Below the pieces are notes generated by a model that saw nothing but the letters and a program-made list of their open reading frames with translations, was not told where the DNA came from and did not search any database. This document shows, in pieces, positions 1-5,188 of a stretch of DNA of 13,129 bases. Position numbers and translations under genes: made by a program. This DNA is from an uncultured Clostridia bacterium (GTDB lineage: Bacteria > Bacillota > Clostridia > Christensenellales > Aristaeellaceae): positions 1 to 13,129 of the forward strand of contig CAKTXP010000050.1 of the NCBI GenBank assembly GCA_934631055.1, in the 5' to 3' direction. Numbering within the stretch: position 1 is the stretch's first letter; every line of letters begins with the position of its first letter.

Positions 1-105
1 CTTACTTGCCGAAGTACCGCTTGAGCAGCCCCTCAAACGCCTTGCCGTGGCGGGCTTCGTCGCGCGCCATCTCATGCACGGTGTCGTGGATCGCGTCGAG
101 GTTAT
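1..105 (-). pseudogene. Truncated 3' end of a reverse rubrerythrin gene
   Basis: Read on the minus strand this encodes the last 33 residues of a rubrerythrin (through the second E-x-x-H diiron ligand motif, DEARH) and its TAA stop at 2-4. It matches 2798-2902, the end of the intact gene in this window, at 101 of 105 positions; the final residue is Lys instead of Glu. Homology stops at 105, immediately before a hairpin, so the 5' four fifths of this copy is missing. It is probably the leftover 3' end displaced when the AT-rich stretch to its right was inserted, or a remnant of a tandem duplication. What lies left of the window is unknown. Confidence 0.85.
1..105. repeat. Direct repeat, left copy (rubrerythrin 3' end)
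   Basis: Left member of a direct repeat pair with 2798-2902 (offset 2797). Mismatches fall at positions 7, 11, 35 and 101, leaving a 65-bp identical block at 36-100. Such a pair around foreign-looking DNA resembles attachment-site duplication, but no recombinase is encoded between the copies. Confidence 0.85.
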
Positions 106-140
106 GTGTATATGTTCAGCCTACGGCTGCCCATATACAC
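106..140. repeat. Imperfect palindrome at the repeat/island junction
   Basis: GTGTATATG (106-114) pairs with CATATACAC (132-140). Inside it CAGCC (117-121) pairs with GGCTG (125-129) around a TAC loop, with a 2x2 internal mismatch. It starts at the first base after homology to rubrerythrin ends. It lacks a T-run, so it is not an obvious terminator. A recombination end, a REP/MITE-like palindrome or a processed hairpin are all possible. Confidence 0.7.
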
Positions 141-175
141 TGACTTCCTGCTGCCAGCTTTGTCCCCTCCTTTAG

Positions 176-205
176 TTGCATTTGGTTTTCTATTTATGTT
201 ATAAT
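176..205 (+). promoter_or_regulatory. Sigma-A promoter for the two-gene cassette
   Basis: TTGCAT (176-181), an 18-bp spacer and a perfect TATAAT (200-205). The predicted transcript start is near 212, about 60 nt before the first gene's ATG, with AAGGAG at 253-258 as ribosome binding site. Confidence 0.7.
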
Positions 206-270
206 TCTTTAAAGATACTTCTGCCATCCTCTCTATGAAAAGAGATTTAAGCAAGGAGAATTGATAAAAT

Positions 271-1065
271 ATGCTTTTTAAAAGTTATTCTCTAATTGTT
301 GATGAACAGTATCCTGATTCTTCCCTATTAAATCAAATTGCAGCACATCGCATCCGAAGGTTGAATCGTAATGCCTATAGTTATCAATATAATATTCGTT
401 TTGAAGAAAATCGCTTTCTCCTTCTTGCCATAGATGTTGATGATGGCAGATATTCTGAAACAGTATATGACCAGTCATCCGAAATAGAAAAGCCAAATCC
501 TAAAAAACGTTATGAGCTTGAATATGCCGAACAATTTTTTGCTTGTTATGACTTGCAGATGAAAGAGCTTTATTTATCTAACCCTCAAAGAAAGCCCGCT
601 ATTAAACTTCTCTTTTCTGATTTTATTAATCCATCCTTAAAAGTATATATTAGGGAACGGCTCTCATCTATTGAAGAATTCTCATCTGTCGTCCAATCTA
701 TTAAAAAAATCAAATATACTCAAACGCGAAATCTAGTAAACATGAATCCAACAGGACTTTTTGCACAACGTTATGACCCATTAGGTGTAGAATTGCCGGA
801 TAAATTAACTTCTACATTAGAATACTCTACGGGTATCCATCCTCAAGCAGTAATTAATAGACTTCGTGATTTATTAAGCCCCCAGAGATCCAAAGAAATC
901 GAATCCATTGAAATTCTCGGTACTGATGATGAAGGCTTTGAACAACTATTTAGTTTAGAAAAAATTATTAAAAACATTCCTATCCCTATAGAAGCAGACG
1001 AAAATGGGAAATACGATCCCGAACAAGTTTTTGCAATTTTGCTTTCTAAATTAAAGGAGCAGTAA
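271..1065 (+). CDS. Hypothetical protein, first gene of an AT-rich two-gene cassette
   Basis: 264-aa protein that I do not recognise. It has no signal peptide or transmembrane stretch and looks soluble and mixed alpha/beta, with many charged residues. Visible landmarks are a hydrophobic FLLLAIDVDD strand near residue 50, an aromatic/basic KKIKYTQTRNL segment near residue 148, and an acidic C-terminal third. The ATG has AAGGAG 12 nt upstream and a good promoter. It lies 3 nt before the next gene, so the two are almost certainly translationally coupled. The DNA is much richer in A+T than the rubrerythrin, mgl and yhaM genes, which suggests transfer. The layout of a soluble protein plus a small four-helix membrane partner resembles exclusion or defence pairs such as lambda RexA/RexB or Kiwa KwaA/KwaB. 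That is only an analogy of architecture; no homology is claimed. Confidence 0.8.
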   Translation: MLFKSYSLIVDEQYPDSSLLNQIAAHRIRRLNRNAYSYQYNIRFEENRFLLLAIDVDDGRYSETVYDQSSEIEKPNPKKRYELEYAEQFFACYDLQMKELYLSNPQRKPAIKLLFSDFINPSLKVYIRERLSSIEEFSSVVQSIKKIKYTQTRNLVNMNPTGLFAQRYDPLGVELPDKLTSTLEYSTGIHPQAVINRLRDLLSPQRSKEIESIEILGTDDEGFEQLFSLEKIIKNIPIPIEADENGKYDPEQVFAILLSKLKEQ

Positions 1066-1068
1066 TTT

Positions 1069-1599
1069 ATGTACCCAAAGCATCGGATTATATTGATTTT
1101 AATAAGTATCCTGGTCGGATTATCCAGCACTCTTTTGAAATTACAAATCGTTTCTATTTCTTCAGATGTAATAAGTGTTGTTTCTATTTCTTCTGCGCTT
1201 TATCTTGCAGCTTACGCGGGGATACAAGCAAGTACAAAGCTTCGTGATAACCTAAAAAAAATGGACCCAGTATTTACTCACAGAACAGAGCGTTATGTAA
1301 TAAACAGTTATTTTAAGGTTGCATTAGTTCTCAATCTTATTACTATTATATTAATATGTGCAAGTAGAATGGTTTATGATCGAATTTTTAATTATAAATT
1401 TGAATCTAGCACTTATGTAGTTGATTTCTTGCTAAATTTACTTACAAAAAAACATAGTCAAGTTTACAGTATTCCAAACATTTGGTCTATTGTTGATTTT
1501 CTTCTTAATTTTTGTTCAACATCGCTTTTTACTGCAAATCTTATTCAAATGAGCTTTATTGGAGAATTTGTTGTAAATCGAATAGCTTTCGATAAATAA
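1069..1599 (+). CDS. Hypothetical four-helix membrane protein, second gene of the cassette
   Basis: 176-aa protein with four predicted membrane helices at about residues 7-25, 33-53, 82-103 and 139-161. A basic loop (residues 57-83) lies between helices 2 and 3, and a loop of about 35 residues between helices 3 and 4. AAAGGAG (1053-1059) sits inside the end of the upstream gene, 9 nt from this ATG, and the genes are 3 nt apart, so they form one operon. A 14-bp direct repeat with a 30-bp period (1150-1163 and 1180-1193) gives an in-frame VSISS repeat between helices 1 and 2. VDFLLN also occurs twice (near residues 118 and 142). It has no signal peptide distinct from helix 1 and no enzymatic motif. 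It could be a pore or membrane effector controlled by its partner, but this is inferred from layout alone. Confidence 0.8.
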   Translation: MYPKHRIILILISILVGLSSTLLKLQIVSISSDVISVVSISSALYLAAYAGIQASTKLRDNLKKMDPVFTHRTERYVINSYFKVALVLNLITIILICASRMVYDRIFNYKFESSTYVVDFLLNLLTKKHSQVYSIPNIWSIVDFLLNFCSTSLFTANLIQMSFIGEFVVNRIAFDK

Positions 1600-1666
1600 T
1601 ATATTCTATATACTCTAATTACAAGCATATACTTTTTAAAATTATGATATCAAAAACGCTATGTTT

Positions 1667-1703
1667 CAAAAGCGAAAGAGCCATTTACGTTCCTTCGCTT
1701 TTG
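1667..1703. terminator. Hairpin between convergent genes
   Basis: CAAAAGCGAA (1667-1676) pairs perfectly with TTCGCTTTTG (1694-1703). The right arm ends in TTTT followed by GTTATTTG on the plus strand, and the other arm gives a U-rich end on the minus strand. It lies between the membrane-protein gene (plus) and the XRE gene (minus) and overlaps the last codons of the latter. It is plausibly a bidirectional terminator, though the loop is long (17 nt). Confidence 0.55.
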
Positions 1704-2017
1704 TTATTTGTATCCAGCAATCTGTTAATCAGCCCCAAGAGCATCAGCAAATCGGGTTCGCTGAGCCGCTTCATGCCGCTGACCGCTTTTTGAATAAGTT
1801 CGGGGTTCTGCGTCTCTTCGTCAAAGAATTGTGCAGGGGTCAGCTCGAAATAATCACAGATAGCGAAAAACTCCTTGAGCGGCGGAAGCGCTTTGCCAGA
1901 TGAAATATTATAGACATAGCCGCGGCTATGCCCCAAGTCATAACTCATCCGGTATTCCGAAACGCCTTTTTTCAGCCGAAGCGCAGTTATCCGTTCACGG
2001 ACAAAATCCTCGTTCAT
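1685..2017 (-). CDS. XRE-family helix-turn-helix transcriptional regulator
   Basis: 110-aa protein. Residues 5-65 form a Cro/C1-type helix-turn-helix: VRERITALRLKKGVSEYRMS, then an HSRGYVYNISSGKALPP recognition segment and an FFAICDYFELTPAQFF helix. A short C-terminal helical region (KRLSEPDLLMLLGLINRLL) may dimerise. I chose the ATG at 2017 because GAGGTG sits 6 nt upstream of it; the in-frame ATG at 2038 has no ribosome binding site. It is convergent with the membrane-protein gene and divergent from the zinc-ribbon protein gene, so it may control that promoter and its own. A 7-bp inverted repeat surrounds its ribosome binding site. The family is common in Clostridia and in mobile elements; the ligand and targets are unknown. 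Confidence 0.88.
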   Translation of the reverse strand: MNEDFVRERITALRLKKGVSEYRMSYDLGHSRGYVYNISSGKALPPLKEFFAICDYFELTPAQFFDEETQNPELIQKAVSGMKRLSEPDLLMLLGLINRLLDTNNKSEGT

Positions 2018-2046
2018 CGCTATCACCTCTTGATTCAATGATAGCG
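2018..2046. promoter_or_regulatory. Inverted repeat around the XRE gene ribosome binding site
   Basis: CGCTATC (2018-2024) and GATAGCG (2040-2046) are perfect inverted repeats separated by 15 nt that contain the AGAGGTG ribosome binding site. This could be an operator for autoregulation by the XRE protein. In the mRNA it could also be a hairpin presenting or hiding the ribosome binding site. Confidence 0.5.
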
Positions 2047-2089
2047 GACTTTTTCTTGAAAACCGTCAAATATTCTTTGTCTAATTTCG

Positions 2090-2118
2090 TTGAATAGACA
2101 TTTATTTTGTGTTATAAT
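2090..2118 (+). promoter_or_regulatory. Sigma-A promoter for the zinc-ribbon membrane protein
   Basis: TTGAAT (2090-2095), 17-bp spacer, perfect TATAAT (2113-2118). The start site would be near 2125, about 43 nt before the ATG at 2168. Confidence 0.75.
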
Positions 2119-2167
2119 CTGGATAAACATCAAATAATTTTGACCATTGAAAGTGGAGGGAGCAAAT

Positions 2168-2500
2168 ATGTTTGATAACATCGGAGGAAAAATCAAAACA
2201 CTGGCAAAAGTAACCTGTGCGCTGGGCATCGCCGCATCTATTCTTGGCGCATGCGTGATTTGGGGACAAAACAGTCGCTACAATTCAACGATATTTATAG
2301 GCATACTCGTGTTGGTATTAGGTTCTCTAGGCTCGTGGATTGGTTCATTCTTTACTTATGGATTTGGAGAACTGATTGAAAATTCAGAAATTCTCCATGC
2401 GGACAACTTAAAAATTCAATCGCTTTTAAATTCCCACCAGAATTTTTCTGAACAGAAAAAAGAGAGTTCTACGCCTTATAATACTATCGAAACAAAATAA
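2168..2500 (+). CDS. Small two-helix membrane protein, N-terminal part of an interrupted zinc-ribbon protein
   Basis: 110 residues with two membrane helices (about 14-34 and 41-62) followed by a hydrophilic tail. The ATG at 2168 is preceded 8 nt upstream by GGAGG; an upstream in-frame TTG at 2147 is less likely because it lies before this site. After the TAA at 2498-2500 the same frame stays open for 49 more codons and encodes a double C-x-x-C zinc ribbon, then ends at 2650. Firmicutes have proteins of this kind with a membrane segment and a C-terminal zinc ribbon, so this is best read as the front part of a 160-codon gene with a nonsense codon at position 111. The membrane part may still be made. 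Its function is unknown; the divergent XRE gene may regulate it. Confidence 0.75.
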   Translation: MFDNIGGKIKTLAKVTCALGIAASILGACVIWGQNSRYNSTIFIGILVLVLGSLGSWIGSFFTYGFGELIENSEILHADNLKIQSLLNSHQNFSEQKKESSTPYNTIETK

Positions 2501-2650
2501 GCGGAACAATCTACTTCTGTGGTTCCCACAGATGAAACCTATGAAGTTGAATCTACGATGGGTATGATTGTCTGTCCTGTTTGCGGAAAAATTCAAGAAG
2601 ACGATAAGAAAACATGTTGGAATTGCGGTGCAAAAATTAAGGTGGTCTAA
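2501..2650 (+). pseudogene. Cut-off zinc-ribbon tail, in frame with the preceding gene
   Basis: In the frame of the upstream gene, 49 codons follow its TAA. They include CPVCG (full-frame residues 136-140) and CWNCG (150-154), four cysteines spaced as in a zinc ribbon, and end with VV and TAA at 2648-2650. The sequence immediately after the stop looks like an ordinary linker. Internal ATGs exist (2558 and 2564), but I see no convincing ribosome binding site in front of them. It is most simply a nonsense mutation; stop readthrough or a sequencing error remain possible. Confidence 0.7.
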
Positions 2651-2676
2651 AAAATTGCAGAATACAACTCCAGACA

Positions 2677-2716
2677 AAATGAGAGCTGCTCCCATTCTCG
2701 GAAGCAGCCCTCATTT
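2677..2716. terminator. Terminator-like hairpin after the zinc-ribbon gene
   Basis: AAATGAG then GCTGCT (2677-2690) pairs with AGCAGC then CTCATTT (2703-2716), with one A/C mismatch and a 12-nt loop. It is followed by an AT-rich ATTATATC on the plus strand and by TTTTGTC on the minus strand. It lies between the island gene (plus) and rubrerythrin (minus), so it may serve both. Confidence 0.65.
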
Positions 2717-2751
2717 ATTATATCATTATCTCACCCGCGTGCGCCAAAGTC

Positions 2752-2781
2752 TGATTTTCCGTCAAACTCCGGCGGAAATCA
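2752..2781 (-). terminator. Possible hairpin downstream of rubrerythrin
   Basis: TGATTTTCCG (2752-2761) pairs with CGGAAATCA (2773-2781) with one bulged T and a short loop, about 20 nt past the rubrerythrin stop. The T-run on the minus strand is weak, so terminator function is uncertain. Confidence 0.35.
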
Positions 2782-2797
2782 CCGCAGGCTGTACCTG

Positions 2798-2902
2798 CTT
2801 ACTCGCCAAAGTACCGCTTGAGCAGCCCCTCGAACGCCTTGCCGTGGCGGGCTTCGTCGCGCGCCATCTCATGCACGGTGTCGTGGATCGCGTCGAGATT
2901 AT
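2798..2902. repeat. Direct repeat, right copy (rubrerythrin 3' end)
   Basis: Right member of the pair with 1-105, lying wholly within the intact rubrerythrin gene and including its stop codon. The AT-rich island lies exactly between the two copies. Confidence 0.85.
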
Positions 2903-3344
2903 ACTGCTTTGCCAGCTTCGCCAGCTCGACCTTGCCCTCGGTCGCGCCATTCTCAGCATCGACGCGCATCTCAAGGTTCTTCTTGGTGGAGTCGGTCACG
3001 ACTTCGCCCAGCAGCTCGGCAAACTTCGCCGCATGCTCAGCCTCTTCGTAAGCCGCCTTCTCCCAGTACAGACCAATCTCCGGATAGCCCTCGCGGTGCG
3101 CGACGCGCGCCATCGCCAGATACATGCCGACCTCGCTGCACTCGCCCGCGAAGTTCGCGCGCAGACCGTCGATGATCTCCTGCGGGCATCCCTTGGCTAC
3201 GCCGACCACATGCTCGGCAGCCCAGGCACGCTCACCCTTCTGCTCGACGAACTTGCTCGCCGGAACGCCGCACTGCGGGCACTTCTCAGGCGGGTTCTCG
3301 CCTTCCCAAACATAACCGCAAACCGTGCAAACCCACTTTTTCAT
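2799..3344 (-). CDS. Reverse rubrerythrin (rubredoxin-first NADH peroxidase type)
   Basis: 181-aa cytosolic non-haem iron protein that reduces hydrogen peroxide with electrons from NADH via rubredoxin-type partners. An N-terminal rubredoxin-like domain carries Cys6, Cys9, Cys22 and Cys25 (CTVCGY and CPQCG). A four-helix diiron domain follows, with Glu68, the E-x-x-H pair 101/104, Glu131 or Glu136, and the E-x-x-H pair 164/167. The rubredoxin-first order is the reverse rubrerythrin arrangement of clostridia. The ATG at 3344 has CCTCCTT (plus strand, 3353-3359) 8 nt away; an adjacent ATG at 3347 is an alternative. Longer upstream frames run into the regulator gene and are not real. It lies about 60 nt downstream of the PerR-like gene on the same strand, so it is probably co-transcribed with it and derepressed by peroxide. 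Confidence 0.93.
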   Translation of the reverse strand: MKKWVCTVCGYVWEGENPPEKCPQCGVPASKFVEQKGERAWAAEHVVGVAKGCPQEIIDGLRANFAGECSEVGMYLAMARVAHREGYPEIGLYWEKAAYEEAEHAAKFAELLGEVVTDSTKKNLEMRVDAENGATEGKVELAKLAKQYNLDAIHDTVHEMARDEARHGKAFEGLLKRYFGE

Positions 3345-3406
3345 CATCGTTTCCTCCTTAATTTTGATTTGTCGTTTCTTTGTTGAGCCGAGAAGACAGC
3401 TCTCGC

Positions 3407-3799
3407 TTATTCTTCCTCGGTTGACGCCTTTTCTTTCTCCAAACAGTCTCGGCAGACACCGTGTCCAGTCATTTCGCACCAGCTGACCCGATGCCCGAAG
3501 TGCTTTGCCGCCTCGGCAGCCATTCCGGTGAAGTCCGCTTCGATATCGTATATGTTTCCGCATCGTTCGCAGACGAAGTGCATGTGATTGGTGCGGATAT
3601 ATTCATATACAGCGCTCTTCTTTCCGACGGACAGCCTGCGTATCAGACCCATCTCCGTCAGGTGGTCGAGCGCGCGGTAGACCGTCGCCGTCCCGATGCC
3701 ATCCAGACTTTCCAGAATCTCGTCGGCGGTCAGGTGGCAGCGCTTTTCCGAAAGGACGCCGAGAACCATTTTCGCCTGTGCGCTGATTCTCGCTTTCAT
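3407..3799 (-). CDS. perR: PerR-like Fur-family transcriptional regulator
   Basis: 130-aa metal-dependent repressor. A winged-helix domain (residues 1-65, with ATVYRALDHL) precedes a metal-binding dimerisation domain. Structural zinc ligands are the Cys77/Cys80 (CERC) and Cys116/Cys119 (CRDC) pairs. Regulatory-site candidates are His22, His72 and His74 (HMH), Asp85, and Glu66 where Bacillus PerR has Asp. The Asp at the position of Bacillus PerR Asp104 (Fur has Glu there) and the retained HxTA histidine favour a peroxide sensor over an iron sensor. The ATG at 3799 has GGAG 10 nt upstream; the longer frame from 3844 would start inside the promoter. It heads an operon with rubrerythrin. Fur-type boxes at 3820-3838 and 3884-3898 suggest autoregulation. 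The PerR assignment is inference from key residues and the neighbour. Confidence 0.85.
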   Translation of the reverse strand: MKARISAQAKMVLGVLSEKRCHLTADEILESLDGIGTATVYRALDHLTEMGLIRRLSVGKKSAVYEYIRTNHMHFVCERCGNIYDIEADFTGMAAEAAKHFGHRVSWCEMTGHGVCRDCLEKEKASTEEE

Positions 3800-3819
3800 C
3801 GTCTGCTCACTCCGTTTCT

Positions 3820-3838
3820 GAGAATCTGTATCATTATC
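3820..3838. promoter_or_regulatory. Fur/PerR-type box overlapping the regulator's -10 element
   Basis: GAGAATCTGTATCATTATC matches 14 of 19 positions of the classical Fur box. Its right end overlaps the -10 of the regulator gene, a position expected for autorepression. Confidence 0.6.
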
Positions 3839-3864
3839 ATACACGACATTCGCGCCATTGTCAA
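3836..3864 (-). promoter_or_regulatory. Sigma-A promoter of the perR-rubrerythrin operon
   Basis: On the minus strand TTGACA (3859-3864), a 17-bp spacer and TATGAT (3836-3841), 11 of 12 consensus bases. Predicted start near 3829, about 30 nt before the regulator's ATG. Confidence 0.85.
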
Positions 3865-3883
3865 GGGTTTTGAAAACATTTTT

Positions 3884-3898
3884 TGATAATTATTCTCA
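3884..3898. promoter_or_regulatory. Second Fur-type box upstream of the perR promoter
   Basis: TGATAATTATTCTCA matches the 7-1-7 Fur box (TGATAATNATTATCA) at 13 of its 14 defined bases. It lies 20 bp upstream of the -35 and directly after the stop codon of the small membrane protein gene. Confidence 0.65.
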
Positions 3899-3899
3899 T

Positions 3900-4097
3900 C
3901 TACTTTGTTCTGCAAAAAATGAGAATCGCTGCAAGCGCAATCACACACACCACGATAAACACATCAAGCACAGGCAGCGGAATGTTGATTCGGTCATAAA
4001 TCTGCTCTTTCAAGTTCTTTTGCTGCTTGCTTTCCTTCACGATTTGATCAACCATGGCTTCATCAATTTTCTTTTTTGGTTCTTTTCCTTTATTCAT
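3900..4097 (-). CDS. Small single-pass membrane protein, function unknown
   Basis: 65-aa protein with a charged, lysine-rich N-terminal half (residues 1-38) and one membrane helix at about 42-62, ending in a short basic tail. AAAGGAA lies 7 nt before the ATG at 4097. I do not recognise a family. It sits between the mgl terminator and the perR promoter on the same strand as both. No clear promoter of its own is visible, so it may depend on read-through from the mgl operon, and its transcript may run on into perR. The helical charged segment plus one helix suits a small regulatory or assembly protein, but nothing specific can be assigned. Confidence 0.65.
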   Translation of the reverse strand: MNKGKEPKKKIDEAMVDQIVKESKQQKNLKEQIYDRINIPLPVLDVFIVVCVIALAAILIFCRTK

Positions 4098-4122
4098 AGC
4101 AAAATTCCTTTCTCAAATCCAA

Positions 4123-4153
4123 AAATCCGCCGCGCATGACACGCAGCGGATTT
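4123..4153 (-). terminator. Rho-independent terminator of the mgl operon
   Basis: AAATCCGC (4123-4130) and GCGGATTT (4146-4153) form an 8-bp stem extended by GCG/CGC across one mismatch, with a 7-nt loop. On the minus strand the stem is followed by a T5 run. It lies 12 nt after the mglC stop codon. Confidence 0.85.
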
Positions 4154-4165
4154 ATAGTCGATTTT

Positions 4166-5164
4166 TTACTTCTTCGCCAGATACTTACGCAGGTCAAGCG
4201 CAACTGCAATGATGATAACCAAACCCTGCGCGATGTAGGTGTAGGAAGATTCGACACCGAGGAACTGAAGAACAATCTTCAGCACTTCGAACACCAGAAC
4301 GCCGACAAGGATGCCCGGAATCGTACCAACGCCGCCGTTAACGGAAACGCCACCGATGGTGCAGCCTGCGATTGCTTCAAGTTCCCAGCCCTGCGCGGTG
4401 TTAACCGAGCATCCGCCGGACTTCGCGCAAACCAGGAAGCCCGTCAGACCGTACAGCGCGCCAGCCAGCATGTAGATCAAAATCTTGCTTCTGTTGACAT
4501 TGATGCCCGCAACCTCAGCCGCGTTCTCATTGCCACCGATTGCGTACATATACTTGCCGTAACGAGTCTTATTATACAAGAACCACATGAACAGACCAAT
4601 GAAAATCGCGATAATCGTCAGGTTGCTCAGCATGCGCGTGCCAACATAACCCGTCGCAAGACCCGTGTAGTCGCTGCGCAGACCACCAATCGGAATCGCA
4701 CCCGTGTAGACAAGGCAGGCACCGTAAACCAGAGTCTGCATGCCCAGCGTCGCAATAAACGGCGGAACCTTGAGGAACGCGATGACCGAACCATTCACCG
4801 CACCGATGAGCGCACACAGTGCCACGACGATGAGCAGCACCACGAACAGCGGCATCTCCGGCATGCCCGGATAGAAACGCTGGTCGTAGTTGGCGCGCTG
4901 CATCAGAATACCGGAAAGGCACGCCGCAAGACCGGCAACACGACCAGCAGAAAGGTCAGTACCCTTGGTAATCAAGCAGCCGGAAACGCCGCAAGCAATG
5001 ATGAAGCGAACGGCAGTGTTAGAAAGCAGGTTACGAATGTTGTTCGCAGAAAGGAAGTTCTTGTTCTGCGTGCTGACAAACACGGATGCGAGGAGGATCA
5101 GCACGATGATGATGTTCTCGGAAAGCCATTTGCCAATGGATTTCACGCTGAATTTCTTGTCCAT
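4166..5164 (-). CDS. mglC: Galactose/methyl galactoside ABC transporter permease MglC
   Basis: 332-aa integral membrane permease of the BPD_transp_2 (ribose/galactose/xylose) family that forms the channel for galactose and methyl-galactosides. The family landmarks are obvious: VRFIIACGVSGCLITKGTDL followed by SAGR, VPPFIATLGMQTLVYG, NKTRYGKYMYAIGGNENAA with AGINV after it, and the C-terminal VGVLVFEVLK...YIAQGLVIIIAVALD. It contains about ten hydrophobic helices, and its length agrees with E. coli MglC (336 aa). AAAGGAG lies 10 nt upstream of the ATG. It is the last gene of the mglBAC operon, 24 nt after mglA. Confidence 0.95.
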   Translation of the reverse strand: MDKKFSVKSIGKWLSENIIIVLILLASVFVSTQNKNFLSANNIRNLLSNTAVRFIIACGVSGCLITKGTDLSAGRVAGLAACLSGILMQRANYDQRFYPGMPEMPLFVVLLIVVALCALIGAVNGSVIAFLKVPPFIATLGMQTLVYGACLVYTGAIPIGGLRSDYTGLATGYVGTRMLSNLTIIAIFIGLFMWFLYNKTRYGKYMYAIGGNENAAEVAGINVNRSKILIYMLAGALYGLTGFLVCAKSGGCSVNTAQGWELEAIAGCTIGGVSVNGGVGTIPGILVGVLVFEVLKIVLQFLGVESSYTYIAQGLVIIIAVALDLRKYLAKK

Positions 5165-5188
5165 AAATCAATTTCTCCTTTGAGTTAT

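Noticed and set aside
2498..2500. Programmed readthrough or recoding of the TAA
   Set aside because: TAA is the least leaky stop, and I see no special downstream context. A simple nonsense mutation is the more economical reading, though it is not excluded.
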